From Phytopythium helicoides (taxonomy: Eukaryota; Oomycota; Peronosporomycetes; Pythiales; Pythiaceae), in NCBI GenBank assembly GCA_024867545.1, contig JANFNE010000003.1, positions 1,550,001-1,614,000 of the forward strand: a stretch of DNA of 64,000 bases, in the 5' to 3' direction. Within the stretch, counting starts at the first letter, position 1; each line of letters starts with the position of its first letter. The position numbers were made by a program, and so were the translations under genes. The notes beneath the pieces were generated by a model. The model was given only the letters and a program-made list of their open reading frames with translations, had not been told where the DNA came from and made no database searches. Shown piece after piece: positions 22,641 through 34,658 of this stretch.

Positions 22641-24287
22641 ATGCACTCCCACGCGGGCTCGCTCGACATTGATACACTCGACGCGGCGCTCGACTTCATC
22701 AGCCACTACGAGCTCCCTGCGGACGCCCAGCACGAGGAGGGAGGCGCTGGCCACCCTGCCATCAGCGAGCACGCCCCCATCGACCTGACCGCGCGCTTCC
22801 AGTTCCACCGCGCGCACTCGCTCGAGCCGCCCGGAGAGTTCGATGCTGCCGACATTTCGGCCCACGCGGCGGCTGGAGACAGCATACTGGAGGAACTCTT
22901 CCATCCGATTGGAGGCGTCGACGCGCACTCTGTCGCCCAGGTTCCGGTCGTGACTCCACGCATTCAGGCGAGCTTCGTGCCTGTCACGACTTCCCCGGCC
23001 TCTTCGACGAGCGCGAACCCTGAGACGAACGGCATCCCGCGGTTGCACTCGACCACTTCACGCCTCCTAAAGCTTGCTCGCCCGAAGAAGGCGCCCCCCG
23101 CTTCTCGACGCCAGGAACTTGCGGAGCTACAGGATACGGTGAAGCAGCTGACTGAGAAACTTGAGTCTTTGCGCGCTTCTTCGTCGAACTCTCCTACAGC
23201 GGAGCCTTTGGATTACGTGTCGTCACTCTTGGACGAGTCCGACTCCGTGTGGGAAAAGTTGGCTGCTCGACAGCTAGCAGCTCGTCGTCAAGCGGAGGAA
23301 GAGAATAAACAGCTTTGGACAACAGTTGATCAGCAAGTTCGCTTCGCCAAGAACCTCAAGAGAAAGCTACGCCGACACACCAAAGACGATGTGCGTTCTG
23401 CCGTGCTTGAACGAATTGCAGATTTGGAGTTCGACTAACTCACGACTTTTTTTTTGCTGCCTCCAGGAGATTGGCCGTGCCTTCTGGTTGAAGCGGCCTA
23501 AGCCACTTAGCCCAAGTACCACGAATGATATCTTCCGGGAGCTAGAACGCGGCTTGGATGAGCTATACGTAAGTGTAGACAAGAAGCTCGCTGAAGCCGA
23601 GATGCATCTACTCCCGTGCCCCGGAAAGAAGCGCCAAGTAAAGCGAGATGCGGTGAACGAGCTGTTCATTGAACTGATTGACAGCAACCCCGTTCCTTTT
23701 GGAGTACGAAAGACGGCGAAAGCCGCATGGGTGACAATCGGTGAGCGGGGCTTGAACGACCGATACCCCCAGAATATGCTTTCCAAGGTAAGCACCTCTC
23801 TCTCTCTTTTACACCGTGCACAGACGACGATTTCACTCACAACTCCTTGCTTTAGAGCGTGGAAGAAACAGACAGCACACTTGCAGCTAGCTACGACTTC
23901 ATGGCTAGCACTAATGAGATCGATACGACCGTGCGAGCCCATCGCGTGGCTCGCAAGTACATAGAGGAGGATCGCAGCGTCATTGTCTGCCAGACGGTGA
24001 TGGAGCCTCACTTCCCAAATGGTGGAGCCCCGTTGGGCTTGAAATTTCTCGAGTCGCACATTCTCGTTGTGATCCCAAGCAACGAGGCGGAAGCTGACTC
24101 AAGCGACACATCGGTGATCCAGAGTGTGATGACTATCACAAGACTCGAGTTGGGCGACGAACCAGCCAAGCGCTATCGAGCCGCGGCGTTCATCGATGTG
24201 GCGATCGACGGTTGGAACCGATCGAAGGAGCGAGACCAGCAGTTGATCGAGAACTTGCTCATGGAGGATGCGCTTGGACTCAGCTGA
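22641..24287 (+). CDS. ML12: M96-like coiled-coil protein, intact
   Basis: Intact copy of about 500 aa, the longest clean one of the plus-strand group: join(22641..23390,23467..23787,23856..24287), introns 76 and 68 nt. The start at 22641 (MHSHAGSLDIDTLDAALDFI) resembles other N-termini; the frame is open upstream with ATGs at 22434 and 22569, so a longer product cannot be excluded. The linker before the helices is unusually long. First helix ASRRQELAELQDTVKQLTEK; second helix VWEKLAARQLAARRQAEEEN. Exon 2 has LLPCPGKKRQVKRDAVNE and NPVPFGVRKTAKAAW; exon 3 has ARKYIEEDRSVIVCQTVMEP. It converges on ML13 with only 60 bp between stops. Confidence 0.82.
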
Positions 24288-24347
24288 TCCACTGGCATAC
24301 ATGTAAAGATGATGGATGAAAGCAAAAATGTTACCATGTTACATTTT

Positions 24348-25982
24348 CTATGGTCTGTGAGCTGCAGCTTCTTCTAAGTCAATAGCGCGCTGCCGCTCAA
24401 GCAAAATGTTTTCGACGTATTGGTACCAGATCCCGAACTTCTCCTGCGCGTCACGAACGAATCTATCGCTGAATGCCCTCGCCGAGTCGTTTCCATCAGA
24501 TGTTGTGTGCTCTCGATGTGGTACTGAAGAAGATAAGGCAGAGGAATCTAGGCGCACACAGATTTGGATAGCCGTGGCAGCGGATACGCCACTGATAGAA
24601 GAGGTAGAAGCATCCGACAGAATCGCCCACCCACGCTGGCCCATACGAATTTCCTTGGTGCGATCACAGGGCTTGCGATTGAGCTCGGGACCCGTGTCTG
24701 CTAGCCACACGAGCAATATTCTACCACGGTCCTCCATTCTCTTCATGACACAGCGCATACGCACGCGCGCATCGCCAGCACCGTCAAGGGACAGAGTCTC
24801 GATCGACTTGCACGCTATGGTCGACTCGGAGCTGGCAACGACACGGTATTCACCCCCTGCGACATCGATCTGATCGCTGCTCAGGAATTCCCACGCGGCA
24901 GAGATAGCAAGCTTCATATCGAAGGGGATGACTGCCGAGTACTTGAACTGGTGGCAGTTCTGGTGCGCCAAGCTGTGTCCTAGCCCGTCATTGTCAACAC
25001 TAAATACCGAGTCGATGTCTGCGAGCGCTTGGTCGACTTTCCCAAACAGCACTTGGAAAGCTTGATTCTCGTCCATCTCTGGGTCGCACCGAACGCGCTT
25101 GCTAGGAGAGTGGCGAGCGCCTCCCAGTGCTCTGTAGAGTGCCTGATCCATTCCAACGATCACATTTTAGCCGGGTAAGCGTCGAAGCAAAGAGAACAAC
25201 ACCACTCGTACCGTCTCGCTGGGTCGCCGGTTTAGCATACGCTGCATGCTCTGCGCCATTCGTAGCTGTTCGCGCAGAATTTCTCTCAACGCCGCGTTCT
25301 GCAGCTCTGCGCGCTGCTTGGCCGCGACCTGGTTGCGCGCCACCCTCGCCCACATCTCCCCTCGGTCTCTTCCCGCCACCGGTGACCCTCGCAGCATCTG
25401 CGTGGACGCAAGCTGTCGCTCCAGCTGGTGTGCCTCGACCTGCAGACTCTGCAGCTCCTCCCGCTCGCGCTTGCGCGTCACGTTCGAGTCGCGAGTGGTT
25501 CTCGCCCATCTGGCGTCCCTCTGCACTCCCTGCCTCCGACCAGGCGATAGCTCCATTGACATGCCGCTCTGAACAGCTCCACACGACTGCGTGGGGCTCG
25601 AGAACCTTCCCATAGCTTCTTCTCCTTGGCAGCCCGACACTGGCGAACTCCCACCCAAAAAACGCTCGACAGCTTCCCCTCGACATCCTTCAGCCTGCTG
25701 GCTCGCTCCGCTCGACACCTCCATCACCACATCTCCTCCACAGGCTCCAAAGCTTCGCTTGGCGTCCACGGAGCGCCCCGCGCCGCCCTGGAGAGCGCTG
25801 GAGCCCGCAGAACTCGCAAAACCGGAGCCTGCACTCGCGCCGCCGTAGCTCTGGCCACAAGGCGCCTCCGAGGCCGCAGCCGGCGCGAGCACCGAGAGCC
25901 AGTCGCTGTCGCTCCAGCCGTCCATGAGCGAGGCCAGCGTGGCCGCGTCGTCGCCCGCGGCGTCCGCCCGCGCGTCCGCCAT
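24348..25982 (-). CDS. ML13: M96-like coiled-coil protein lacking intron 2
   Basis: Two exons: complement(join(24348..25142,25212..25982)), about 521 aa. The N-terminus is alanine/glycine/serine-rich over about 165 residues. The first helix (RKREREELQSLQVEAHQLER) and second helix (MWARVARNQVAAKQRAELQN) follow. Intron 1 is 69 nt. The second intron of the family is absent: the middle module (FKYSAVIPFDMKLAISAAWE) runs directly into the C-terminal module (GGEYRVVASSESTIACKSIE, KRMEDRGRILLVWLADTGPE). The reading frame is intact throughout. Its closest relatives by module sequence are ML14, ML15 and ML23. Confidence 0.82.
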
Positions 25983-26190
25983 GTCCGCCGCCGCCCTCGC
26001 CGCTTGATTCTTCCCCCGGAAAGAGAGTCAGGGGGAGAGGGGCTACGCGCGTAATTATTTATGACGTAATCAGCCGTTTTGCGTAATTGCTAGCAGAGCG
26101 ACCTTCGCTCTGGACGTTTGAACCGCCAAGCGCAGTCATTCCGGACGTGCGTGGTCGTCACGGAGCTGCTCGGTCTCACTTGCCACACTC

Positions 26191-27606
26191 ATGGAGCTGC
26201 TGGACGCGTTGCTGCTCGACAGCGAGGAGGAGGACGCGCTGGCTGAGCACGGCCACACGCCTGACTCAGGCCATGAGGCCCAGGTTCAAGGCCTGGAGCT
26301 GCAGCTGCACGAGCTGGAGGCGCTGCTGACGGCCGTGGAGGGGGATGTGACGCCTGAGCCCTTGGACCAGACGCGGTCTGCCGCGAGCTCAGAGGAGACG
26401 AGTGACGAGCAGGAGGGCAAGGCCAAGCGGAGAGTCAATACGAGGCAGCGAGAGCGAGCAGAGATCCTGCGGCTACGTGGAGAGGAGGCGGAGCTGAAGA
26501 AGAGGCTCGCGAAGCTGCAGGTGCAGGGCAAGTTGGAAGGAGAAGGAGGAGAAACGGCGAAGCGGCAGACGCGTTCGCTGTGGCTTCGAGTTGCCAAGAG
26601 CCAGCTAGAGAGGCGCCAGCAAGCGCAGATTGAGAACCTGAAGCTCAGACACATGCTGGACAACCAGGTCAAGGTCATGAAGGACATGCACAAACTGCTG
26701 ACCAAGCGCTCGACCGCATCTGTAAGTCGTGTTGCATTGACCCTTGAAGAGGAGGATGTGGGCAGTGTCTGACAAGGTTCGCCCGCAGGCAGAACACTGG
26801 ATGAGCCTCCGCAAGCGCCAATGTGGAGGCTCTGATGCCGACGCGATAGCGTTCGCACGGCTGCAGAGTGATCTCGACGAACGTTACCTTGACACAGACG
26901 AAGTTTTCCGTAGCAGTTGTTGTGCCAACACTAATCGTGAGATTCAAGATGCGCGCGTGAAAATGCATGCGACTCGCGGCATGTATGTTGAGTTTTTCGA
27001 TGCCAAGATTGTACCGTTTGGAGCTCTCGACGCGGGCAATGCGATGTGGAGAGGGCTCCAGAACCCTGAGATTGCCCTCACCGACGGGGCATATAGAGTA
27101 AGTGCACCTGCGTCCTCTACTGGTTATTGCTCTGGCTCATCGAGGAAATTGATAATGTACCGCAGGCTATCAGCGTTTCAGGGGATACAGTCCTTTCAAA
27201 ACTTGCGATCCGAATCGTGCGAGCACGGACGGAAGTACAGGTGGATGTCAAGTTCGTCGGTCGAAAGTACACTGAGAACGAGCGCGTCGTCATTGTGTGG
27301 CAGTGTCAGACCGATACAGACGGGCCGCTGTGTGGGAACCAAGGACTTCGACTGCTTGCGCACGGTTGGACTGTGACTCGCACCATGAAGGAGCTGGCAC
27401 TTACTTCCACCGTCAATGGACCTGTCTTGCCTTCATCTATAGTCCAATCCTGCGTCCGAGTTGTCCCAGAAGTTCCAGACGATCCGGCACTAAAGTCCGA
27501 GAATATTGGAGTTCTGGCCGACCTTGTTACCGAATCCTTTTTGCGCAACATGGACGCTTTTCACCAGGCCGCTGAAGACATTGCAGTTTCAGAAGCCATG
27601 GGCTAG
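26191..27606 (+). CDS. ML14: M96-like coiled-coil protein, intact
   Basis: Intact, about 426 aa: join(26191..26721,26789..27097,27166..27606), introns 67 and 68 nt, phase 0. Acidic leucine-rich N-terminus (MELLDALLLDSEEEDALAEH); first helix at residues 84-110 (RQRERAEILRLRGEEAELKK); second helix from W131 (WLRVAKSQLERRQQAQIEN) with heptad leucines to about 172. The middle exon has MYVEFFDAKIVPFGALDAGN; the last exon has GRKYTENERVVIVWQCQTD and ends in an amphipathic helix (NMDAFHQAAEDIAVSEAMG). It is divergent from ML13 with a gap of 208 bp. CTCACTTGCCACACTC just before the ATG is weakly initiator-like. Confidence 0.83.
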
Positions 27607-27960
27607 TGTGATTGCAGGCTCTACCTTCACTTCCAGACACCCGCTTGAAAGGTTTTCAATCCATCAACATATTGTTTGGCGACGATACCGGGTTGCCCTC
27701 TCAAGTGCACAAACTGCAGCGAAACGAGAGCCACCAGAGCAGAAGACAGCACTCGCAAATTGTTGGCTAAGATTTGCTGCCGTCGCCACATATCTGAACA
27801 CCAATACGGTGACCTTCCTGCATGCGATAGGCTGCTGCTCCCCTAATTCGAATCGCCTTGAAGCAGAGACTTCACACACGTCGATTCATTGATATGCATT
27901 TCAGATGTAGATTATAAAGTGAAACACGAGCACAGTCGATGATTCTCACCACTAAGTCGT
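27607..27960. other. Convergent intergenic region ML14/ML15
   Basis: About 350 bp between two 3' ends; no gene recognised. Confidence 0.45.
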
Positions 27961-29534
27961 CTACCAGCCTTTTTGAAGAGTTTCTTCAACGAGCAGGTCT
28001 TCGATTGCCTGGTGAATCCCCACCATATTAGTCATGTATGAACCTGTGACCAGATCCGTTAGGAACACGATATCTTCCTGGGTGTGTTCAAGTGCAGCAG
28101 GCAGCTTGATCTTGACCCGCGCACACGTCTGGATGATGGTCACGTGCATATCTTCGTCTGCCGCTGCTTGATGCATGCGACTTCGAGTCAGCGGCTTGAC
28201 TCGAGTCCAACCGAGATCGAATACTTGCAAGCCCTTCGCCTTGGTGAGTGACCCCTCAGCTTCAGCTTGGCATGCCCAGATGAAGACACTTTGGTTCTCC
28301 TCGATATAACGACGAACAACAAACTTTGCGTCGCGAAGCACAGTATAATTGTTCTCGCGAACGGAAAGCACCATTTTGGCAGCCAACGTGTCGTCTGTGT
28401 TGTCAATGAGCTGAGACCATTCAGTAATGGACAAGTCAGTCGAGTGCACTTTATCAGACATAGGAAGGCATGACATACCGAAAAGTGCCCGTCCTTCAAC
28501 TCCATATTGCCGCGAGTGAAGCATCGCCAAAATGCATCGCTCGTTTCCGGAAGGCCGAACGGAACAATTTTCGAGGTAACAAACTCAACAAACATGCCGT
28601 CCGTGCCGTCCACCTTGATCTGGAAGTTGTTGCCGTCAACATGCCGCGTAGCATACGAATTTCCTTCGAACACAGAGTCTGTCTGCTTGAATCGACCATC
28701 AAGATCCATCTTCAACTTCTCAAAGATAACCGCTTCCGAGTCGTGCACAACACGCGTCCTTTTCCGGTCGTCCAGCCACTGCTGAGTCCCCTGTAAACAT
28801 CCCATAAAGATGTGTAAGCCACAGCTACCACTTGAGCAACTTGAGGGTGTGCAAACCTCGATCGCTGCTCGCTTCTTCAGCACCTTCTCCAGCCCTCGAA
28901 TGATACCGAGCTGGCCTTCGACCATTTCCTTGAGCTGTTCGTTCTCGCGCTGCGCTCTGTATCGGCTGTGAAGCTGTCTGCGCGCAATCCTCTGCCAGAA
29001 CAGCGGCTTTTCCTGTGTCTCGCTGCCAGCCGTGCCGTCGTCAAGTGCGAAGGGACCCAACGCGCACGACGGCTCATCGTCGACGACAGGCAGCCCAGCG
29101 TCTGCGCGAGCCTTGAGCTTCACCAGCTCGGCCTCGAGCTCTACAGCCTTCTTCCTCAAGTAGTCTATCTCGTCCTTCTGTCGTCGCCTTCGTCGCGGCT
29201 CCTGCTGAGCTGCTGGTGGCTGCGGGTCGCTGCTCTGACCGTCGGACGACGGGCTCGATGACGGGAGCGGCGATTCGCTCCAGTCCGACGGCGCTGGGCG
29301 GAGCTTGTCGCTCCCCGTCGCCTGGGAGTCGCTCGAGTCGCTGGTCGCGTCGACGTCGCCCAGCAGCGCCGCGTCCACCTTGTCGATCGCGACGTCCGCG
29401 GAAAGCACGAGCTCCTCGCCCCCCGCGGGCCCCAGCAGCTCCTCGAGCTCGAACGACGCGCGGAGCTCGGCGCTCGCGTCTTCGTCGTGGGCCTCGACGC
29501 TCGCCAGGAGCGCCGCGAGCTCCGCGTCGTCCAC
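27961..29534 (-). CDS. ML15: M96-like coiled-coil protein with start-codon problem
   Basis: Three exons: complement(join(27961..28410,28479..28790,28857..29534)), introns 68 and 66 nt, about 479 codons. Acidic alanine-rich N-terminus, run of five arginines, first helix RQKDEIDYLRKKAVELEAEL, second helix FWQRIARRQLHSRYRAQREN. The middle exon has MFVEFVTSKIVPFGLPETSD; the last has VRRYIEENQSVFIWACQAEA. There is no in-frame ATG between the upstream stop and the acidic region. The first codon shown is GTG at 29534, while an ATG at about 29547 is out of frame by one base. A one-base indel near the start is the simplest explanation. Intron 1 is divisible by three and open, so its retention would not break the frame. 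Confidence 0.78.
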
Positions 29535-29957
29535 CAGCGCCTGCCATCTCAGGGCCGAGTGTTCTCCGGTTGTGACGAAGGCAGCTAGTCAGTCGAGTAA
29601 AGTTGCGCGACCAGGCATACCGAGCGCAAGTGGTTGGCACCTTGAAGTGCTCTGAACGATGGCGTTGAAGGTCTCACGTGTCTTCATTGCGCCTTTGCGC
29701 AGTGGCGAGCGACGGTGTCAAGCTTTACAGAAGCACGAGAAGCTCTGTTGATGCTCATGGGCTCTAGAAGTAGTCGACAGTGGAAGGCGAAGACATCGAA
29801 GCCACGGGATGAGGAATGGGGGCGACTGCGTCGCCTACGAGGTCTATGCTGTTGATGAACGTTAGCTACTTGGGCTAGCTACTCTCAACGACCTTTTTTG
29901 GCTATGCAACTACGGAGAGAACGCGATGGATACAACTACAGCATCTTGGACTTGAGC
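29535..29957. other. Gap between desaturase 3' end and ML15 5' end
   Basis: About 420 bp holding the promoter of ML15 and the 3' flank of the desaturase gene; no further gene seen. Confidence 0.45.
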
Positions 29958-30899
29958 TCAGGCGAAGGCGGCGAGTGGGTCGTCGCCCTCGGGGTCACGC
30001 ACGTCGGCGAGCTTGCCCTTGGCCTTGGCCTCCTTCATCTTGTGCCAGATCTTGGTGGCGCGCTTGCGCTCCGTGACGAGGCCGAGCAGAGCGAAGAAGT
30101 CGATGATGAGCTTGGTCGGGTTGAACTGCAGGAAGCCCTCGAACTCGCCCGTCGAGTAGTCGTACGGGAACTTGTGGTGCCAGTTGTGCCAGCCCTCGCC
30201 GAGCGCCATGATGGACACGAACCAGTTATCACGCGGGCAGATGGTGTCGTCGTACTCGGCCGTGCCGTAGAAGTGCGTGGCGCTGTTGACCAGCCAGGTG
30301 GCGTGCAGCACGAGCACGTAGCGCAGGAAGCCGCAGATGAAGAGCGCGTTGAACCAGTTCTCGCCGCAGAAGTGCATGGCCGCGAACGTGGGCGCCACGA
30401 AGCACATGAAGAGCTGGCCCCACGGGTTGAGCTTCTCCTGCAGCACGACCGTCCAGTCGGCCCACAGATCGTCGTAGTTGAGGCGCTCACCGGCAGCGAC
30501 CACGCGCTTGTCCTTCTTGACCAGCAGCCAGCCCATGTGCGCGAAGAAGAAGCCGCGGCCCGAGTCGTGCGGGTCGGCCGGCGTGTCCGAGTACTTGTGA
30601 TGCACGCGGTGGTCGCGGCTCCAGTGAAAGATCGTGCCCTGGTTGGCCATGGCGTTGCAGAGCATGAGGAAGAACCGAACAATGCCGTGCGCCTTGTAGC
30701 TGCGGTGCGCCCACAGCCGGTGGGCTCCAGCCGTGATGCCCAGTCCGTTGAGCACGTAGCAGATCCCCATCACGCCGATCGTCGACCACTTGCAGTCGGC
30801 GAGGCAGGCGGCACCGATGACAGCTCCAATGTGCACGATCGAGATGTAGTAGACCATGAACCAGTTGAGGTTGCGGTACGTCTCGGCCCAGGTCGTCAT
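29958..30899 (-). CDS. Acyl-CoA delta-9-type fatty acid desaturase
   Basis: Single-exon 313-aa integral membrane desaturase. The three histidine boxes of the family are present: HRLWAH (residues 60-65), HRVHH (97-101) and HNWHH (238-242), plus NSATH (205-209). These ligate the di-iron centre that inserts the first double bond into a saturated acyl-CoA (typically stearoyl-CoA, with cytochrome b5 as electron donor) at the endoplasmic reticulum. Hydrophobic segments near 15-35, 40-58, 160-175 and 184-205 fit four membrane passes. It is shorter at the N-terminus than animal SCD and has no fused cytochrome b5. GC-rich codon use suggests high expression. The start was chosen at the only upstream ATG, inside CCACCATGAC, with an Inr-like element about 72-89 bp upstream. 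Confidence 0.95.
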   Translation of the reverse strand: MTTWAETYRNLNWFMVYYISIVHIGAVIGAACLADCKWSTIGVMGICYVLNGLGITAGAHRLWAHRSYKAHGIVRFFLMLCNAMANQGTIFHWSRDHRVHHKYSDTPADPHDSGRGFFFAHMGWLLVKKDKRVVAAGERLNYDDLWADWTVVLQEKLNPWGQLFMCFVAPTFAAMHFCGENWFNALFICGFLRYVLVLHATWLVNSATHFYGTAEYDDTICPRDNWFVSIMALGEGWHNWHHKFPYDYSTGEFEGFLQFNPTKLIIDFFALLGLVTERKRATKIWHKMKEAKAKGKLADVRDPEGDDPLAAFA

Positions 30900-32149
30900 G
30901 GTGGAAGAAGAGCTGCAGTTGTGGCGGCTGACGGAGGTAAAGTTGAGGAGGAGGAGGTGTGGCCGATGAGGCGAGATGGAGAATGAGCTCGCCTGCCAGC
31001 GGAGCTGCTCAACTCGTTCCGGCCTAGACGAACACCCTTGGCGATGATGGTGACGCCTTGCGTCTGCGGTGAGTGGCTGTCACGAGACTTCCACCATCGA
31101 GCCACAGCGTCTTGAGACTCGAATGACGCAAGGCACCAAACTCGATGTCACAGTGGCTTTGCAGCCGTGTCATCACCTCGCCAGGCGGTTTAACTGAGAC
31201 CAGAGGCCCCCAGCCGAGAAAGCGATTGGGTCCATGTTCATCGGTCTCGGAGCATTTTTATCGCGCCGCAAGTAGTTTTGTCTCCAGTTAGTGTACAAGG
31301 AGTATCAAACATATACCCCTATGACATGTTTTCATAAAGGTAACACATATAGTTAGTAGATACAATAGATGATCATATAATTACTTCTATCTATTATAGC
31401 AGACTCGTAATGCTGGTGCGGTCGCATGGATCATGCGCCGTCGGCGCCATTGCATTTTCGCCCTGGTGACGTCCGCCGCGAAAATACGATGATGTCAGGG
31501 CAGACTTGGCGAGCATTGCGTTCATGAAAGAGCCGTCGGAACAGGCATGACACCACACGCACCCGGCGTTGACGCCCCGTTCATCCGGAGATTCCTCGCC
31601 CCTGAAGATTTCAGGGATCCCTGCATCACCAGCTACGAGCAATCACCGTTGGCGGATATCAAAGAACTACAGGGCTCCAGCAATTCACAGAGGATGACCT
31701 CGACGCTCCAGTTTGAAAATCGCTTGCCATGCCAATCTTCAGGATTTTGGCGATCGCCGCTGGTGATTCATCTCGGGATCACTCACGTCCTCATATCCAT
31801 GTTCTCGGCAGCAGCAACCTCTCATGGTCACTGCAACATCAAAGACGCGCGTAGGTGTATCGGTGCACGTGCAGTGAGGTGTCTCGATGGCGAGAGGAGG
31901 AAGATAAAGACCCACCACGCTCTCGTCCGTCACGTCACCACTTTGGGATCCATGAGATACCGGTAGATGTACCGCTTCCCGATTGTCGAAATTCACAGAC
32001 AGACAGTTCCCCTCGTGTCCGTGTTAATCTGCCCTCCTTCTCTGTTATAAACTATATTTCACTGTTGAAGTAGACGGTCTACGCAGGACACCCGGCCCGC
32101 CGAACACCTCCGATGCAACTCGCCCATCTGCACCTCGAGGACGATCGCC
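30900..32149. other. Divergent promoter region desaturase/ML16
   Basis: About 1.25 kb. Apart from the Inr-like site, it has an AT-rich block (about 31300-31400). Open frames of up to about 140 codons have no recognisable motifs. No RNA gene was seen. Confidence 0.4.
30971..30988 (-). promoter_or_regulatory. Oomycete initiator (Inr)-like core promoter of the desaturase gene
   Basis: On the minus strand GCTCATTCTCCATCTCG matches the oomycete Inr consensus GCTCATTYYNCAWTTT (from memory) at 14 of 16 positions. Transcription starting here would give a 5' leader of roughly 80 nt before the ATG at 30899. Confidence 0.55.
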
Positions 32150-34070
32150 ATGTGCGTCGTGGAGCTCGACGGCGACGAGAGCGACGTCCTCATGCGCGAG
32201 ACGACGCTGCTGAACTTCGTGGACGAGCTGGAGGCCGTGGACCCGGAGCTGCTGGCCCTGGAGACGCCCGCTAGCCCGACAGCGACCGCCATGTCGTCGC
32301 CCGGTCTCAGCTCGCCGTCCGTGGATAGCGAGAGCGTCTCGACGGCCTCGTGGGACTCGCCCCTGATGGAAACGCCGGCCTCCGGCAGCTGCAGCGGCGA
32401 GGGGTTCACATGGGGCGCTCCTCCGGCTCCAGGGCAGCAACAGCAGCAAATCTCCAAGCGGAATCACGCAGACATTGCCGCGTTTGACATGGGCGGACCG
32501 CCAGAGTCGTTCGCGACGCTGCCGGACTGGGTCGTGCACGACCAAGCCGCGTTCCAAGCGACTTTTGAAGCCCTCGTGAACAACTGCGACCTTCGCGGCG
32601 ACGCTGCGAACCGGGGAAGCCCTGACAAGAAGGCGAGAATACACGCAAGTGTCGCCCATGGACGCTTTACAGCCACATAATCATGGACTACTGCGAGTTG
32701 ATGGACACAGCCATGAGGTTGCTGCGATGCCTGCCTCGACTGAAATCGTCGTGCTTCCGTCACGACCACCGACCGCGCGGGAGAAGGACATGGAGCGATC
32801 GAGACGACGAAGAAAGCGGCAAAAAGACGAGCTGACGTACCTGCGCGCGAAAATCGGCGAACTCGAAGCAAACCTGGAAAGGTTGCGCCGCACTAATGTT
32901 TCCCTAACCGAGGAGGGTGCTGCTGTCTGCAATCTTGTACCAAGGGCAAAGCTCTTAGCATCAACAGCAGCGGCGGATGGCGACCAAGGCGAATCGAACG
33001 AGCTAAAGCCACGGCAGCGAAGTCCAGGGCATCGATGGGAGCGCATTGCGAACTACCAGAAAGCAGAGCTCACCAAGTCTCAGCTGGAGAACGTTCGCCT
33101 GCGCTCACTCGCAGAGCAGCAGCTCCGGGTCCTGAAGAAGCTGGAGATAGCGTTTCAGAGTGTTCGCAAGGTAAGCCCTTGGAGTTTGCGAGTTGCTTCT
33201 TCATTGAGATTGCTTATTATTTCGGTGGTGCTGTCCAGCCGGTGCGTGTTCATCAACTCGGGATGGCAGAACGTGCGCTACATCGTGGAATATTTGAGAG
33301 TGAAGCCGCAGTATTTGAGTCGCTCCGCGTCCATCTTTCCTCCCAGTACATGGAAACCAACCGAGTGTACAGAGCTAGTGGTCTGTCTGCCTTTGATGGC
33401 GATATCGCGAAGACTGCTGTTCCTCGAGTGATCACCGCTGGAAAGACTGGCTCCGACCGGATTTACTTGGAGAACATAGAGAGCAAAATCTTCCCTTTCA
33501 GCAGCCGAGCTGTAAATGAAGCGATCTGGCATTGTCTGACAAACGATGATGAATCATTTCATCCAGGTACTTACCAGGTAATTGTTCTTGACCTTTTAGA
33601 TGTTGTTTGAAGTGCCGTATCTGACGATCGATGGAACTCAGGTGTTTGAAGCCAACCAAGATGTTGTAACCGCCAAGATCACCGGCTACGTCCGTCTTCC
33701 TCCTCAGGCAGAGACCTTAGTGACTGTATGGCTCACTGTCCGTCGATACGAAGAAGAAGAGCGTGTGGTGACTGTGTGGAACGGGATGGTTGAGACTGAA
33801 GGTTGCCTCAATATCAAGCTGCATGAGCGCGGGTGGAATATCATCCGACCTCTCCTGCCTACTACCGCGCGACCAAATCCTTCAATGTGCGTCACGCAAA
33901 CGCTAATGCGCGTTACTCCTGTGACTAGTGCGCGTTTCGACGTCAAGGAAGTCGCAGTCGGTACTCTTGCCAATGTTCTCATTGGGTGCTACCACCGCAC
34001 TGTGATTGTGATGCATCATGTGCTCGAGAAGCTTTTACTTACCGAGTTCCGGACGCTCACTTGCGAGTGA
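32150..34070 (+). CDS. ML16: M96-like coiled-coil protein, one frameshift
   Basis: Three exons: join(32150..33170,33239..33577,33642..34070), introns 68 and 64 nt. It has the longest N-terminal region of the family (about 200 residues; MCVVELDGDESDVLMRETTL), containing a five-glutamine run and two SPS-rich patches. The first helix is very basic (RRRRKRQKDELTYLRAKIGE); the second begins RWERIANYQKAELTKSQLEN. The frame changes once between about 32620 and 32655 (after GSPDKKARIH the reading continues as SPMDALQPHNHGLL). The rest is clean, including ENIESKIFPFSSRAVNEAIW and VRRYEEEERVVTVWNGMVET. Confidence 0.75.
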
Positions 34071-34658
34071 AATCATTTTGCAAATGCAATGTTGTGTACA
34101 ATGTAACCTTTTATAACAATACCTTCTATTTCTAAGTAACTAGTTTTCGAAGGCGTGAACTTTTACCCGACACCTCTTACTCTCCTAACAAGTAGAGCAG
34201 CCACCATTTCATCGTACATCTGCGAAAGCGCCGAGACCTCACTCCTAGTCACCAGACATTCTCGACAGAGCATTTTTATTTTAGTCTAATGGAAGTTTCC
34301 CCTTGGATGCAACGTACAGTAAGCGTCTATCACACAAATTTCATAGAAAATTGGCGTTAGCACAGGCTTTGCAATTGAAGTGGCAGCATCCACAGCAATC
34401 GTTGCGTTGGCTCAACTTGCGCGCAATGCACAAACATCCCGCGTTCTGGCTACTGTAGACCTATCATCAACAAAGTGCAAATGAACCTGAAGCAACTAAC
34501 TGTTTCTTCAGGCGCTGAGGTCTCGGCTGGTGGTATGGCACAAGGATGTAAGGAACCCGCCTGCGTATAGACACTCTTTTGGACAACAAAGGCAGGAGGA
34601 GGATGTAGATTGAGCCCACGAGGGAGAGAAGTTGAGAAAAAGAGGTCCTTTTATTCAT
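34071..34658. other. Convergent intergenic region ML16/ML17
   Basis: About 590 bp, AT-rich at its left end (34080-34140); no gene recognised. Confidence 0.4.

Noticed and set aside
29898..30986. Long open frame (362 codons) on the plus strand
   Set aside because: It is the exact antisense of the desaturase gene; GC-rich third positions keep the opposite frame open.
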